Shown here piece by piece: positions 16,899-27,375 of a stretch of DNA of 64,000 nucleotides. Position 1 is the stretch's first letter. Each line of letters opens with the position of its first letter. Source of the stretch: Armatimonadota bacterium (GTDB lineage Bacteria; Armatimonadota; DTGP01; JAKQQT01); contig DASXVS010000080.1 in assembly GCA_036504095.1 (NCBI GenBank), forward strand, positions 62,001-126,000, read 5' to 3'. The notes under the pieces were generated by a model, which worked only from the letters and a program-made list of their open reading frames with translations, was not told the DNA's origin and did no database searches. Made by a program: the position numbers and the translations under genes.

Positions 16899-19800
16899 TC
16901 ATTGCGCCTGTTTGAAGACCGAGATTGCGTCCGATATGTCGATTCTGTTCGCAGAGGCGCCCGTGGTCACAGCATCAAGCCGGCCGAACTGCGCCGTCCC
17001 GGAAAGCGGGCCGGCGTCGAGTCCCCCGGCAATCCGCAGCGCGGAAACAGCGTCGGCCCGTGTCAGCCCGGTGCGTGTGAGGGCGATCATCTCGCCGATG
17101 AGCACCTCGCTGCCATATCCGCACGTATCACAGCCGTAACTTCGATTGCTCTTCTGAGTGAAGATCACTCTCAGTCTGGCAACCATCCGCGCGGGGAAGT
17201 AGATGGGATTAACGGTCCAGGCATCGTTCTGGCTGTCGTCGCGTGTCCCGTAACCGGCTTCCCGGGCGCTGACTTCGTAGACCCTGTCCCACGTGGAGCT
17301 GCCTGGCCCCTGCACCTCCACGTAGTATCCCATCGGGTAGCCGTTCTGCCAGAACAGCAGGTCCAACGCCGTGAGGTTCGCGGGCGTGGCCAGCGTAGAT
17401 TGAACTCCGTAACGGAGATAGCCCGCCCCGGTTGTGATGCCGTGCACCCTGCCGTCCGCTCCGGAATCGCTCGCGTTAATGTCCCACGGTTTCGTCGGGT
17501 TGCCGTCGGTCAATTGGCTCAGCGGGCCATCCGGATTGCCGGTATTGGTGGCTGCGGTCGGCAGGTAGGTGTCCGTGCCGGGGTTGGCCGCGTTGTCGAT
17601 CACGATCGTGGTTCCGGCGATCAGGGCGCTGCCGCCTGCATCCGTGTTCGGCTGCAACAGGAAATCGCCCGCGTCGTTACCCGCGACCGTCGGCGTCACG
17701 CTGATCGGCTTGACGACATACGGATCGGCCAGCACATCCGTGTCTTTGCTGTCATCCGTCTTGTGGATGGCCAGGCGCAGCGGAACGGTGGCGCCATTGT
17801 AGGTGAACGCGCCGTTGGCATCGGTTTTGACGTACACGGTGGGCGTCCAGGGCCGTATTCGAAGGAATGGATACGGGCCGACGTACGCGTTCGCGATAGG
17901 AAGTTTGGTCACGGCGTCGAGCGCACGCCCTGTTACCGAGCCGATCGGAACCTCAACCTTCATCTCATACAGGGAGTAGTTTGCATACGCCCCGAAGGAT
18001 GTCATCAGAACCTCCACGTATCGGCCGGACAAACCGGATGGGATGGAGGGCGGCGTGAGCACGTCGATTCGTTGCGAAGGGATGTAGGGTGGCGCAAAGG
18101 AGTTCTGACCGGTTGTTGTCGAATATGCGAGGGCGCCGTAAGCAGCGGCCGCGGCCGCGTTGAAGTTCGCACCGGGAGCGGTATTGCTCACGCGGATCTG
18201 ATACGCGCCCGCCTTGGCGAGTTCCCAGATCATGCTGATCTGTGCGATGGGGATAGGCTGGCCCAGGTCAACGACGATCCAGGCTGGGTTTGATGAACCG
18301 GGCGAAACGCCGACCGCGTTCGCTGTTCCGTTGATCCAACGACTGCCCTCGTCGCCGTCCACGGCATTAGCCACCAGGCCGCCGCCGTTATCATCGCCTG
18401 AAGACGCCACTATGTTTGCCTGGATCGCCACGTTGACAACCTGTTTTGCATCGTAGGTGACGAAGGTCGTCGCGCTGGCGACGCCGAGCGGCGTGTTTGA
18501 TGAAGCGCCGAAGCCGTCTTTCCACGCCTGCACGACGTAGTTCACGCCTTGCGCCGGGACGAAGGACAGGCTGAATCGCCCCACGCCGTCCGTGGTGGTG
18601 GACAGCAATGGACCGGCCAGTCCGGACGCACCCGCTTCGCGGATGCCAACCGCGCATCCGGCCATCGGATTGCCGCTGCTGTCCTGCACCACGCCGCTGT
18701 AAGTAGGTGGCTGCACGCGCGTTAGCGACAGGTCATCGAAATACACATGCTGGCCTGACGGGATATCAACACCGTACATCCGGACGGTCATGTTCGACGC
18801 GGTGGCTGCCAGTTCGGTGGACACCTGAACCCAGTTGCCGCCGGTGTCCGCCGTTACGTCGACGGAGCGCGCGCCGGCCACAACGTTGGAGTCTGCATCG
18901 CTGAAACCGCTCATCGGTTGCCCCAGCAAGCGCCCGGTACCACCGGCCCCGGATTTCCTGACCCATCCCGAGACTCGGTAGATATCGCCCGGAACCGTGG
19001 CCACAATCCCGCCCTTGCCCCGGTTGTCTGCGTTGTTGATGCCGGCCGGCGTCCCTTCAATCTCCCACGCGGCGATGCCGATGGATGCGGAAATCCCGAC
19101 GGCCTTGCCGCCACTGTGGGCTCCGATGGACGTGTATTCCCACGGCAGCGTGACGGCCGTAGCAGGCGGCGTGATATTTCCGCCGAGGTTGCGACGATAC
19201 CAAGACCTGGGTTTGCCGGCAAACTGGGCGTCAACCGTTTCAAACCCGGGGTTAGGCAGCTGGTTGGGAGCTATGAGAGCGACATCGACGACCTTAGTGC
19301 CGCCAATCGTCACGGAGCCGCTTGTGCCGGCTCCCGGTGTGTATCCGGTCTTTGTAAAGCTCAGAGTGTACGCGCCCGGATCGACGTACTGGAGATACTG
19401 CCCGGCGGCGTCCGTGGTGGTGACGATTGCCGAACCGCCACCCTGGGCTGTGATGGTAACCGTCGTTCCGGGGATACCCGCGAGGGTCACGGAATCCGTG
19501 ACCGTGCCGGTGAGCGCGCCCTGGTTCGCCGGCGGCGGGATGGAGCTCTCCGCGCCGGCGGCGTAGGCAATCGCCTCCGCATATGGATTGGAGACGACGT
19601 ATGCCCATTTCAGGTACATCGAGCCACTGTACATCATGATCGCCAGCTTGCCCTCCGGCAGGGGCTGTGGCGAAGGCACTTTGCCGGCCGAATCCGCGGA
19701 GATGATCCAGTTCCCGGGATCGGTCGGAAGAAACTGATCCACACTGGGCCAGGCTCTGGCCTTGACGAGCGTGTGCCCTGTGATGGAATCGTCCGCCGTC

Positions 19801-21347
19801 GCCTCGATCTGGTATTGATAGATGCCCGAATTGCTCTGACTGTACCGGATCGTCGGTTGCATCCCATCCGGCCCGGGGTGTCTCTTGCCGGTGCCTGGTT
19901 CTTCAGCCGCCTGAAGCGTACTGACCACAGGATACGCGCCGCCCCAGGCGTTCCAGTTGATGCCCAGCCCCGGGATGTCCGCTCCGGTGAGATAGGCGCC
20001 GATTGTGGAATCGGAACTGGTCAGCATCTGCGTGTTGAACCGCTGGAGGACGGCAAGCTCGCCCGCGCGGCGCAACTTGGTGTACGAAATTCCCTGCGCC
20101 ACCGGTGTCATCGCCTTCCAGTACACCACCGGATGGTGGTACTTGGAGTCGTCCAGCCGAAGTTCGCTGCCGAAGGTGGCGTCCGTATTGATGCGGACGT
20201 CGGCGGAGGCTCCGCCGGTTCCGGCCGGGTCCTGCAGGCTCTCCCACCCGTGCAGGGCGCCATCGCTGAAATCGGAGCCTTGCAGGCCGGTTGTCGGCGC
20301 CGTCCTGGCGCCTGTATCCGCCGGATAGCCGTAATACACCCAGTATCCGTTGATGGTCGTTATTGGCAGTGTCTGCGTGTAAGCGATATCGGGATGGTTG
20401 GCAAAATCCACGCCCACGAAGGCATCGTATGGCGGCTCGGTGATAGGGCTGGATGGGTCATTCACTCCCACACCGTACCGCTGGGGGTCGTACCCCCCAT
20501 TCGGGCCGTCGGCGATGATGGGGTTCGGAGAGGAACATGGGCTGCCATACACAAACCGGATCGTGCCGTCCGGCTTGAGCACGCAGGCAAACATCGCAAT
20601 GGTCGGGCCACCCGGGCCGGCGCCGGATTCCTCAACCTCCCATTTGATGATCGCCTGGGTGGCGTCCGCCGTGTAGTAGACGCCCTGGGTTGGCCCCTCG
20701 ATCGCGAAGTCCGATTGGAACGGCATCACGATATACCGGTCAGAGCCATTGAACGTTGAGTTAGGACGACCCGGATCGACCGCGCCGAGGCCGATGTAGC
20801 CGTCGATGGCCACCGTGATCTTGTTGCTCGTCTGGTCCCGCAGCGTGAAGTTGAACGGCAGGGTGAGCGTGACCGTGTTGTCATCTTTGGGGTACTGCAC
20901 CGTAGAAGGAAAGGCCAGGGGTGGCCCTTTGGCAAGCGAAGCGTAGCTCGTCTTTCCCGCGTTCGTATTCTCTTGAATGTTGTAGGGCGGCGGGGCGGGG
21001 ACGGCCGCCTGCAAGGCAAACAACACGCGCCCGGCGTCTACCCCCATCGGCAGGATGACCTGGGGCGGTTCGGAGTTGGCGGACCCGTTGTAGTAGATTA
21101 TCTTGACGTCTTTGCCGTCCGGGCGGGCCTTCCCGTTGAATGGGCCGTAGTTGGGCACGTACGGGAAGGCGATTACGTCGCCGGCTTTCATCGCGACGGG
21201 CGCGGGGGTTGTCAGCGTCAAGGGCCGGCGGTAGCGGTAGTTGCTGTCCGCCCAACCCTGAGCGCGGATGGGGCTGGCTGCCGAGAAGCCGGCCAGCGCG
21301 AGAAGGAAGGTTGTGAATCGCCCGATGGGTCTTTCGACAGTCTTCAT
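16899..21347 (-). CDS. Giant secreted multidomain protein (DUF2341, F5/8C, dockerin-like)
   Basis: A 1482-residue exported protein. After a signal peptide (1-29) come a DUF2341-type domain (WADSNYRYRRPLTLTTP), a beta-rich region to about 620, a carboxypeptidase-regulatory-like domain (GTVTDSVTLAGIPGTTVTI), a CBM4/9-like domain starting LPNPGFETVDAQF, a second regulatory-like domain (YSGVVQDSSGNPMAG), an F5/8 type C discoidin-like domain (AWIVVDLGQPIPIAQISMIW), a third regulatory-like domain, another discoidin-like part, and a dockerin-like tail at about 1428-1482 (ADAVSALRIAGGL). No catalytic motif is recognised; a carbohydrate-binding surface or matrix role is inferred. The start at 21347 has AGGAG before it. 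Its upstream neighbour is a paralogue. Confidence 0.82.
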   Translation of the reverse strand: MKTVERPIGRFTTFLLALAGFSAASPIRAQGWADSNYRYRRPLTLTTPAPVAMKAGDVIAFPYVPNYGPFNGKARPDGKDVKIIYYNGSANSEPPQVILPMGVDAGRVLFALQAAVPAPPPYNIQENTNAGKTSYASLAKGPPLAFPSTVQYPKDDNTVTLTLPFNFTLRDQTSNKITVAIDGYIGLGAVDPGRPNSTFNGSDRYIVMPFQSDFAIEGPTQGVYYTADATQAIIKWEVEESGAGPGGPTIAMFACVLKPDGTIRFVYGSPCSSPNPIIADGPNGGYDPQRYGVGVNDPSSPITEPPYDAFVGVDFANHPDIAYTQTLPITTINGYWVYYGYPADTGARTAPTTGLQGSDFSDGALHGWESLQDPAGTGGASADVRINTDATFGSELRLDDSKYHHPVVYWKAMTPVAQGISYTKLRRAGELAVLQRFNTQMLTSSDSTIGAYLTGADIPGLGINWNAWGGAYPVVSTLQAAEEPGTGKRHPGPDGMQPTIRYSQSNSGIYQYQIEATADDSITGHTLVKARAWPSVDQFLPTDPGNWIISADSAGKVPSPQPLPEGKLAIMMYSGSMYLKWAYVVSNPYAEAIAYAAGAESSIPPPANQGALTGTVTDSVTLAGIPGTTVTITAQGGGSAIVTTTDAAGQYLQYVDPGAYTLSFTKTGYTPGAGTSGSVTIGGTKVVDVALIAPNQLPNPGFETVDAQFAGKPRSWYRRNLGGNITPPATAVTLPWEYTSIGAHSGGKAVGISASIGIAAWEIEGTPAGINNADNRGKGGIVATVPGDIYRVSGWVRKSGAGGTGRLLGQPMSGFSDADSNVVAGARSVDVTADTGGNWVQVSTELAATASNMTVRMYGVDIPSGQHVYFDDLSLTRVQPPTYSGVVQDSSGNPMAGCAVGIREAGASGLAGPLLSTTTDGVGRFSLSFVPAQGVNYVVQAWKDGFGASSNTPLGVASATTFVTYDAKQVVNVAIQANIVASSGDDNGGGLVANAVDGDEGSRWINGTANAVGVSPGSSNPAWIVVDLGQPIPIAQISMIWELAKAGAYQIRVSNTAPGANFNAAAAAAYGALAYSTTTGQNSFAPPYIPSQRIDVLTPPSIPSGLSGRYVEVLMTSFGAYANYSLYEMKVEVPIGSVTGRALDAVTKLPIANAYVGPYPFLRIRPWTPTVYVKTDANGAFTYNGATVPLRLAIHKTDDSKDTDVLADPYVVKPISVTPTVAGNDAGDFLLQPNTDAGGSALIAGTTIVIDNAANPGTDTYLPTAATNTGNPDGPLSQLTDGNPTKPWDINASDSGADGRVHGITTGAGYLRYGVQSTLATPANLTALDLLFWQNGYPMGYYVEVQGPGSSTWDRVYEVSAREAGYGTRDDSQNDAWTVNPIYFPARMVARLRVIFTQKSNRSYGCDTCGYGSEVLIGEMIALTRTGLTRADAVSALRIAGGLDAGPLSGTAQFGRLDAVTTGASANRIDISDAISVFKQAQ

Positions 21348-21508
21348 TGCGATTGCTCCTGTCCAGAGAACGCGGTGAACCATGTGGCAATATAAGGGGC
21401 CGGTTGTGGCAACGCCACACCTTCTTACATATACAACTGCATCCGGTAATTTCCTACCGCCATGCAACCGGAACCGCGCGGCCATTCGCGAAATATCCCA
21501 AAAGGGAA
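21348..21508. other. Intergenic region upstream of the 1482-residue protein gene
   Basis: AT-rich leader on the minus strand with stretches such as TTGTATATG and TTATATTG. I could not identify a convincing -35/-10 pair. Confidence 0.4.
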
Positions 21509-21532
21509 AGGGGCGCCCTTTTGGACGCCCCT
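21509..21532 (-). terminator. Intrinsic terminator after the 1532-residue protein gene
   Basis: A seven-bp stem AGGGGCG/CGCCCCT, downstream of the stop at 21556 on the minus strand, followed by the U-rich run TTTCCCTTTT. Confidence 0.7.
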
Positions 21533-21555
21533 GTGGTTAGTCTATGGCTTATCGC

Positions 21556-24500
21556 TTAGTGCGGTAGGCCCTTGTCAAGTTTGACCGCATCGAGCACGGT
21601 GATCTTGCCGTCGCCATCCGCGTCCAGTCTTGCGTAGGAAGGATCGGCGGTCGGCGGCGCCGGCAGCAGGCCGGCCGCAATTCGCAGCACTCTTGTGACG
21701 TCGGCAACGCTCAGCGGAGTGGCGGCGTGCTTCAGGCCAACGATTTCGTTGATAACGAACTCGCTGTCTGGTGAGCCGCGGTTCGACCTGGTCGAGAAGA
21801 TCACGCGTGTCTTGTTGACACCGGTCTTGGTGGGGAACTTGATAACAGAGACCTTGAGCCCGTCGCCGGGGTAGCCATCGTTATAGTTGCCCGCATAGCT
21901 GGTTGTGTTGTAGACCGTGTTCCAGGTGGTCCCACCGTCAGACGATGTCTGAACGTAGAACCCGGCCGGATAGCCGTTCTGGAACCAGTAGATGTCGATC
22001 TCATCGAGGTCCGCCGGAGCGGCCAGCGTGCTCTCAACACCCACGCGCAGATAGGTGGCGCCGGTGGTGATTTCGCCGATGCATGGGGCGCCGTTATTGT
22101 CCGCGTTGGGAATTGCCGCCCATTGGTTGGCATCACCGGCGAGGCCGTCGGTGAGCTTCGATGTGGGATGCAGCTGTTCGGACGGATCGCAGAAGGATGG
22201 CCCGTAGGCTTCAGTCCCCGGAGCGCCCTCGTTCGAAACCACAATGCTCGTCGCGCCCAGCAGAGCGTTTCCGCCGGACCGGACGACAACCATATCGCCG
22301 ATGTTGGTGCCGCCCTGTTGCGGAGTTACGTAGTATGGTCCGGCGGCCAGGTATGGCGTCGGATCGTAAGTGTTGTCCGGCTTCTTGGCTTCAACGTGAG
22401 CGTAAAGCGCCGTCGGATAACCGGGCCCAGACCAGACGAAGGTGCCGTCAGCAGCGGTGATGGCGTAATTGTTGGCCGGACCATTCGGGAACGGACCTAC
22501 AAATGCGCCGGCTACCGGGGCGCCGGTGGCGTCAATGACGCGGCCGCTTACCGGCTTGGGAAGCGCGGCATTCGACATGGCCCGCATCTCCAACAGGATC
22601 TGGTGTCCGTCTCCAAACGGACTACCATCCTGGCGGACGCGGAGGTAGCGGCCCTGAGCGGGGGCGGTGAGCCGGTAGACCTGGAATGGGCCGGCCTGGA
22701 CTTGAGCGTAGGGGTTGGCGCTGGGCGAGAATCCTTGAGCGATGACGGACGCCGCGTCGCTGGTTGTGTCAAGGATCGCCGCGGAGTTGGGCAGTTCCAC
22801 ATTCCAGGAGAACGGAGTGTTGGATATCCAGACCCGATGCTTGTCGACTGCGAAGAAGTAACCGAACTCCAACTGGTCGATGGTCTGGACGGAGCCCATG
22901 TCGATGTCGACGGTGGCGGTTCGATAGCGGGCCGGGATGTCCGTAGCGCCATCCTTGGAGAGGAGGCCACGCAACCCGCCGGATCCCCATCCATTCCACT
23001 CACCATCGATATTGCCATCCCAGATCCTGGCGACCTTGGCCTGACCGTCGACAGTTACCGCATCACCCGATGAATTGCGCCGAACCTGAACCCAGTCGGC
23101 CGGATTGGCGCTGTCGCCCGGATCGGTCAGGCCGGTCTTATCGATGCGCTTATCGATCAGGTATGCGGACCACTTTGAATCCCCGTTCAAAAGGCCGACA
23201 GTACCCGCGCCGAGGATGTCCATTGCCCCTCGGTTGTCCCACACAGCGGTCACCCACGGCGCCGTGCTGAGGTTCGAGTCGTACGGTACCGGTGAAACGG
23301 CGGCCGAAGCGACACCCACGAGAGCGCCGCTCGGGCTAATGCCCGTCGGAACCCTGCTGGCAGGTCCCTTCCACGCGGCGACCGAGATGGGTGTGGAGTT
23401 GGTTGTCACGAGGCGAACGATCCCGTTCTCGTCGGAGGGAGCGGGCATCGAGAAGAGAGTATTGTTGTACCGCATCTCACCCATGTAGGCGTGCGGGACG
23501 GGGTTCCCCAGAGTATCGACAATCTGGCCGATGACCATGTTCAGGCTGACCACGGTCGGCGTAAGGGTGACGTCGTCGATGTAGACCGAGCCGACCTGGG
23601 CCTTGAATGTGTAGATGCCGTATTCAATCGGCAGAGGATTGGCCGTACCACCGGGCAAGTAGGTCCAGGTGCGCTTCATCTGGTACCATTGCCCCACGGG
23701 GACGTTGCCGCTGCCATCGAGCCCGCCGGTGTTCTCATTCAACGGGTCCGGCGCGGCGCCGGCCGTCACGTAGAAGCCCGCGATGGGCCAGTTGTTGCGA
23801 AGCCGGAAGCGAACCTTGTCGCCCGCGTTGGTGAAATACACCCACGCGGAGAGCGTATAGGAGCAGCCGGGGAGAATCGGGTGCTGGAACAGATTGTTGC
23901 CGGTCCGGCCGATGCCGGTCTGGAACGAATCGCTGTCACCCATTACGCCCTGGATCTTGAGCGACCAGTGGCCGCCCGGGGTGTGGTTCTGCTCATTGGA
24001 GAGAGCCTGGACGGTTGCCGCTCCGCCGGCGCTGAACTGGTAGGTTTCCCATTGATCCGGCCAGGAGTTGTCCGGAGTGGGAATCTCGCAGTCGCCGTTC
24101 GCGACCACGTCCACCAGGAGGTTCTGCGTCACGGTTGTGCCCGGCGCCACGGTAACCGTGGCTCGGGCGCTGCGACCGCCACCAAGGGCTCCGACTCCGA
24201 AGGTGCCGGCCGTCGGGAAGTATACGACATAAGCACCATTGGCGTTCGTTGTCGTTCCGGCGAGATAATGCCCGCTCGCGTCGGTGAAGGTAACCTTCAG
24301 CCCGACCTGCGGAACGCGGTAGGTCAGGTCACGCACGGTTCCCTGAATGGAGGCTCCGGTCGGATTGCGCTCCTCCGTGCCCAGGGCGCCGGTTGTGCCT
24401 TCGGTTCCAAGGCTGCCGACCATGACTATCCATTTGACGTAGGTGGTAGTGCTGTAGTTGGTAACGGCAAGCCTGCCCGCCGCCATGGGCTGATTGGCGT

Positions 24501-26154
24501 TCTTGCCCACGGTGTCGCGGTTTACCAGCCAGTCTGCTGTTTCCACCGGAATGGAGGGTGTCGCGCTTGGCCAGGCCTTCCCCTTCACAAACGTGTGGCC
24601 GCTGACGGAATCGTCCTGCGTGGCGATTATCTGGTACTGATAAGTGTTGAAGTCGGTCTGCTGGTACGGCGTCTCGCCTCCCAGAGCGTCTGGGCCGGGG
24701 TGACGTTTGCCGGTGGTTCCCTCTTCAGTCGCCTGGATCGTGGAGTCGATGGGCATCGCCAGCACGCCGCCGAACGAGGAGAACACCACGCCTGTGCCGT
24801 TTCCATCGCCGGTGAGGTAGTCGCCAATCGCCGGAAGGCTGCTGGTGAGCGTCTGCGTACCGAAACGTTGGACCACGCCGTACTCGCCGTTGGTCCGAAT
24901 CTTCGAGTAGGAAACACCGTCGCCGACCGGAGTCATCGTGCTCCAGAAGGCAAACGGGTGATGATACAGGGAGTTATCCAACCGGAGTTCATTGCCGAAG
25001 GCGGGGTCGCTGTTGATGCGGACGTCGGCCGTGGCGCCGCCCGTACCGGCGGGGTTCTGCAGGCTTTGCCAGCCGTGCAGGGTGCCGTCGGAGAAGTCTG
25101 CGAGCTGAACCTTGGAAGGAACGGTGCGGCCGGTGCGGCCGTCGTCTTGCGTGTATCCGTAATACGCCCAGTAGCCCGTTGAGGCAACGCCGCTGAACGC
25201 CTGCGTGTACGCGATATCGGTGTGAGCGGCATACGACGTCGTGACGGAATTGACGATGCTCATGGTCGAGTCGCCGACGCCCACGCCAACCTTTACGGTC
25301 TGGCCGGCGGCGGGGTCAACCTGCGGGCCGTAAACGAACCGGATGGTGCCATCGGGCTTCAGGATGACTGCAAAGTTCATATCTACGCCGGAGGTGTCGG
25401 CGGTGTCGGTGGCCTTCCACCGGATAATAGCCCGCGTGGCGTCGGCGGTGAAGAACACGCCGCGGCTCTCAAAGCCCGCGTCGGGATAGATGCCGAGGTC
25501 GGCGCACCATGGTCCGATTACGTTGGCTCGGGCGAAGCCCGCGGGGGCGTCGATACTATATCGGAGGTATGATGTGCCGACGTATCCGCCAGGCTGTACG
25601 TAGCCGTCAACAGCAACGCCAAGGGTTGTTGTCGTGCCGTATTTGAACGGGAACGCGAATGGAAGCGTGAAGTTCGACTGCGCATCGTCGTTAGCGTAAT
25701 GCACGTCGGTGAAGACTACTCGAGTGCTCTCCGGAGTTGCGGCCAGGATGTCGGCCCAAGGCGTTGTTCCGGCGCTCTGATTCTCCGAGAGTGGCGGCGG
25801 AGCCGGAGTGATGGGCGCCTGGAGCTCGAAGAGAATTTTCGACTCGGCGCCTCCGAGGTCCATCTGAGTCTGCGGCGGCAGGACGTTTGTCGTGCCACCG
25901 TTGTAGTAAATCTTTACATCCTTTCCGTCGGCGCGTGAATTGGCCAGCTGGCCCGTCCCCGGTGCGTAGGTAAAGGCAACGATGTCACCCGCGGCGTATG
26001 CGCGGGTGGTAGGGTTGGTAACGGTAAGCGGGCGCCTGAACGCGTAATTGGGGTCGGCCCAAGCCTGTGCTTTCACGGAGCTTGTGCCTACGAGGCTGGC
26101 AAAGCCGACGATTATGGCCAGCCTGGCCAACGTCGGTTTGTACCGTAGGATCAT
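21556..26154 (-). CDS. Giant secreted multidomain protein, paralogue of its downstream neighbour
   Basis: A 1532-residue exported protein with signal peptide about 1-29 (IIVGFASLVGTSSVKAQA). It shares the DUF2341 start (WADPNYAFRRPLTVTNP) and the same order of beta domains as the 1482-residue protein: a regulatory-like domain (IQGTVRDLTYRVPQVGLKVT), a CBM4/9-like domain (NGDCEIPTPDNSWPDQWETY), discoidin-like parts (ATVDIDMGSVQTIDQLEFGY), another regulatory-like domain, and a dockerin-like tail at about 1481-1532. In that tail the second half (DADGDGKITVLDAVKL) keeps a canonical calcium loop. Start ATG 26154 has AAAGGAG. Substrate and partners are unknown; tandem duplication of the ancestor is the likely origin. 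Confidence 0.82.
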   Translation of the reverse strand: MILRYKPTLARLAIIVGFASLVGTSSVKAQAWADPNYAFRRPLTVTNPTTRAYAAGDIVAFTYAPGTGQLANSRADGKDVKIYYNGGTTNVLPPQTQMDLGGAESKILFELQAPITPAPPPLSENQSAGTTPWADILAATPESTRVVFTDVHYANDDAQSNFTLPFAFPFKYGTTTTLGVAVDGYVQPGGYVGTSYLRYSIDAPAGFARANVIGPWCADLGIYPDAGFESRGVFFTADATRAIIRWKATDTADTSGVDMNFAVILKPDGTIRFVYGPQVDPAAGQTVKVGVGVGDSTMSIVNSVTTSYAAHTDIAYTQAFSGVASTGYWAYYGYTQDDGRTGRTVPSKVQLADFSDGTLHGWQSLQNPAGTGGATADVRINSDPAFGNELRLDNSLYHHPFAFWSTMTPVGDGVSYSKIRTNGEYGVVQRFGTQTLTSSLPAIGDYLTGDGNGTGVVFSSFGGVLAMPIDSTIQATEEGTTGKRHPGPDALGGETPYQQTDFNTYQYQIIATQDDSVSGHTFVKGKAWPSATPSIPVETADWLVNRDTVGKNANQPMAAGRLAVTNYSTTTYVKWIVMVGSLGTEGTTGALGTEERNPTGASIQGTVRDLTYRVPQVGLKVTFTDASGHYLAGTTTNANGAYVVYFPTAGTFGVGALGGGRSARATVTVAPGTTVTQNLLVDVVANGDCEIPTPDNSWPDQWETYQFSAGGAATVQALSNEQNHTPGGHWSLKIQGVMGDSDSFQTGIGRTGNNLFQHPILPGCSYTLSAWVYFTNAGDKVRFRLRNNWPIAGFYVTAGAAPDPLNENTGGLDGSGNVPVGQWYQMKRTWTYLPGGTANPLPIEYGIYTFKAQVGSVYIDDVTLTPTVVSLNMVIGQIVDTLGNPVPHAYMGEMRYNNTLFSMPAPSDENGIVRLVTTNSTPISVAAWKGPASRVPTGISPSGALVGVASAAVSPVPYDSNLSTAPWVTAVWDNRGAMDILGAGTVGLLNGDSKWSAYLIDKRIDKTGLTDPGDSANPADWVQVRRNSSGDAVTVDGQAKVARIWDGNIDGEWNGWGSGGLRGLLSKDGATDIPARYRTATVDIDMGSVQTIDQLEFGYFFAVDKHRVWISNTPFSWNVELPNSAAILDTTSDAASVIAQGFSPSANPYAQVQAGPFQVYRLTAPAQGRYLRVRQDGSPFGDGHQILLEMRAMSNAALPKPVSGRVIDATGAPVAGAFVGPFPNGPANNYAITAADGTFVWSGPGYPTALYAHVEAKKPDNTYDPTPYLAAGPYYVTPQQGGTNIGDMVVVRSGGNALLGATSIVVSNEGAPGTEAYGPSFCDPSEQLHPTSKLTDGLAGDANQWAAIPNADNNGAPCIGEITTGATYLRVGVESTLAAPADLDEIDIYWFQNGYPAGFYVQTSSDGGTTWNTVYNTTSYAGNYNDGYPGDGLKVSVIKFPTKTGVNKTRVIFSTRSNRGSPDSEFVINEIVGLKHAATPLSVADVTRVLRIAAGLLPAPPTADPSYARLDADGDGKITVLDAVKLDKGLPH

Positions 26155-26544
26155 GCGGAGTCTCCTTTGCGAGTTGGATACCGGAGAGGTATCGCAGTAG
26201 AGAACGTTCGTGAGGTGCGGACGGTCGGCCAATGGGTGCGACCATCTTTGGTACAACTCACCATTTTTAATACACCAAGATCGGATTGAAACCTACGAAA
26301 ACACAGAGCCTTAGCGAAAAATAACCGAGCGGACGTTGGCATAACCTTCGTCACCGGGAGCGAAACCGCCCATTCAACCGCTGATACGCCGCGGGTGTTT
26401 GGGACGCCCGCGCGCCGATCGCGCCGCGGGGCCGGCGCCGATTTGTCGCAGGCAGGCATAAAGCGCCGGCCCATCCCGGCCCTTCCCCCGATTTTCCGCT
26501 CGCCAGGGTGGCAACGTGTGTTAGAATGCAATCGGAGGTATCGA
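26155..26544. other. Divergent intergenic region, no gene seen
   Basis: 390 bases between divergently transcribed genes, so it must hold promoters for both. On the minus strand an AT-rich stretch with TATTAAAAATGG lies about 110 bases before the giant gene, and on the plus strand TTAGAATGC precedes the prepilin gene. Neither has a clear -35 partner. Confidence 0.4.
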
Positions 26545-27291
26545 ATGCTGTCACCGAAAATCCACTTACCAGTCAGACGTGGGTTCACCCTCATTGAGTT
26601 GCTGGTTGTGATCGCGATTATCGCGATTCTTGCTGCGATCTTATTCCCTGTTTTCGCCAAAGCACGGGATCGGGCGAATGCTACACGCTGCCTGAACAAC
26701 CTCAACCAGATGGGCAAAGGCATGGCGATGTACGCCGACGACAACGACAGCCGGATGCCGCCAACCTATTCGGGAGACCCGCCGGTTGGCAGCCCGCTCG
26801 GATGGGAAACCGCGGTGAACAACTACATCCACTCCAGAGACCTGTTCATTTGCCCCACGACCAAGATCATGCACTCCTACATTCGCAACGAATGGGCAGG
26901 CGAGGCGCAGGTATCGGCGCGAAACGATCCAACGAGGGTCATCCACATCTCAGAGGAACCGCTCTTCCCGAAGACCGGAAGGTTTACGGATAACGGTCGG
27001 TTCTGGCGGGATCTACTGATCAACTGGGACGATCGCGACCGGAGCAACGACGGCCAATACGTCTACAGGGCCGGCGTCGATCAGATGACGGATGAGCAGA
27101 CCCAGGAGATCGGGAATACGTCCTTCAACGTACAGGGCCTCCCTTACTGGTCCCGGTTCCCCGGTCCGCATAGCAACAGAACGACGATCCTCTTTCTGGA
27201 TGGCCACATCGGCTCGTTCGATCACTGGGACGAAATCAAGATGACGTTCTGGTTCGGCGGCCGCACATACGTCAAGAGAGTGCAGATTTAG
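26545..27291 (+). CDS. Prepilin-type (DUF1559/H-X9-DG) secreted protein
   Basis: A 248-residue type IV pilin-like or pseudopilin-like protein. The leader [13 protein letters not shown] is followed by the mature helix [20 protein letters not shown], cleaved by prepilin peptidase after Gly13. The C-terminal H-X9-DG signature is present ([13 protein letters not shown]). Such proteins are abundant in Planctomycetota, Lentisphaerota and Armatimonadota, usually as orphan genes next to carbohydrate enzymes. The ATG at 26545 has CGGAGG seven bases upstream. It heads a plus-strand pair with the beta-helix protein 84 bp downstream. Exact role unknown; type II secretion or surface display is possible. 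Confidence 0.88.
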   Translation: MLSPKIHLPVRRGFTLIELLVVIAIIAILAAILFPVFAKARDRANATRCLNNLNQMGKGMAMYADDNDSRMPPTYSGDPPVGSPLGWETAVNNYIHSRDLFICPTTKIMHSYIRNEWAGEAQVSARNDPTRVIHISEEPLFPKTGRFTDNGRFWRDLLINWDDRDRSNDGQYVYRAGVDQMTDEQTQEIGNTSFNVQGLPYWSRFPGPHSNRTTILFLDGHIGSFDHWDEIKMTFWFGGRTYVKRVQI

Positions 27292-27308
27292 CCCTCCCCT
27301 TTTGCATT

Positions 27309-27352
27309 CCTGACCCGGGTTCCGGGAGATGAGTCTCGGGACCCGGTCAGCC
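27309..27352 (+). terminator. Imperfect hairpin after the prepilin gene
   Basis: CTGACCCGGG... pairs with ...CCCGGTCAG around a TGAG loop, with bulges. It lies between the prepilin stop and the Shine-Dalgarno of the beta-helix gene. There is no U-tract, so it may only attenuate. Confidence 0.4.
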
Positions 27353-27375
27353 CATTTCCTGGAAGGAAACCCCTG

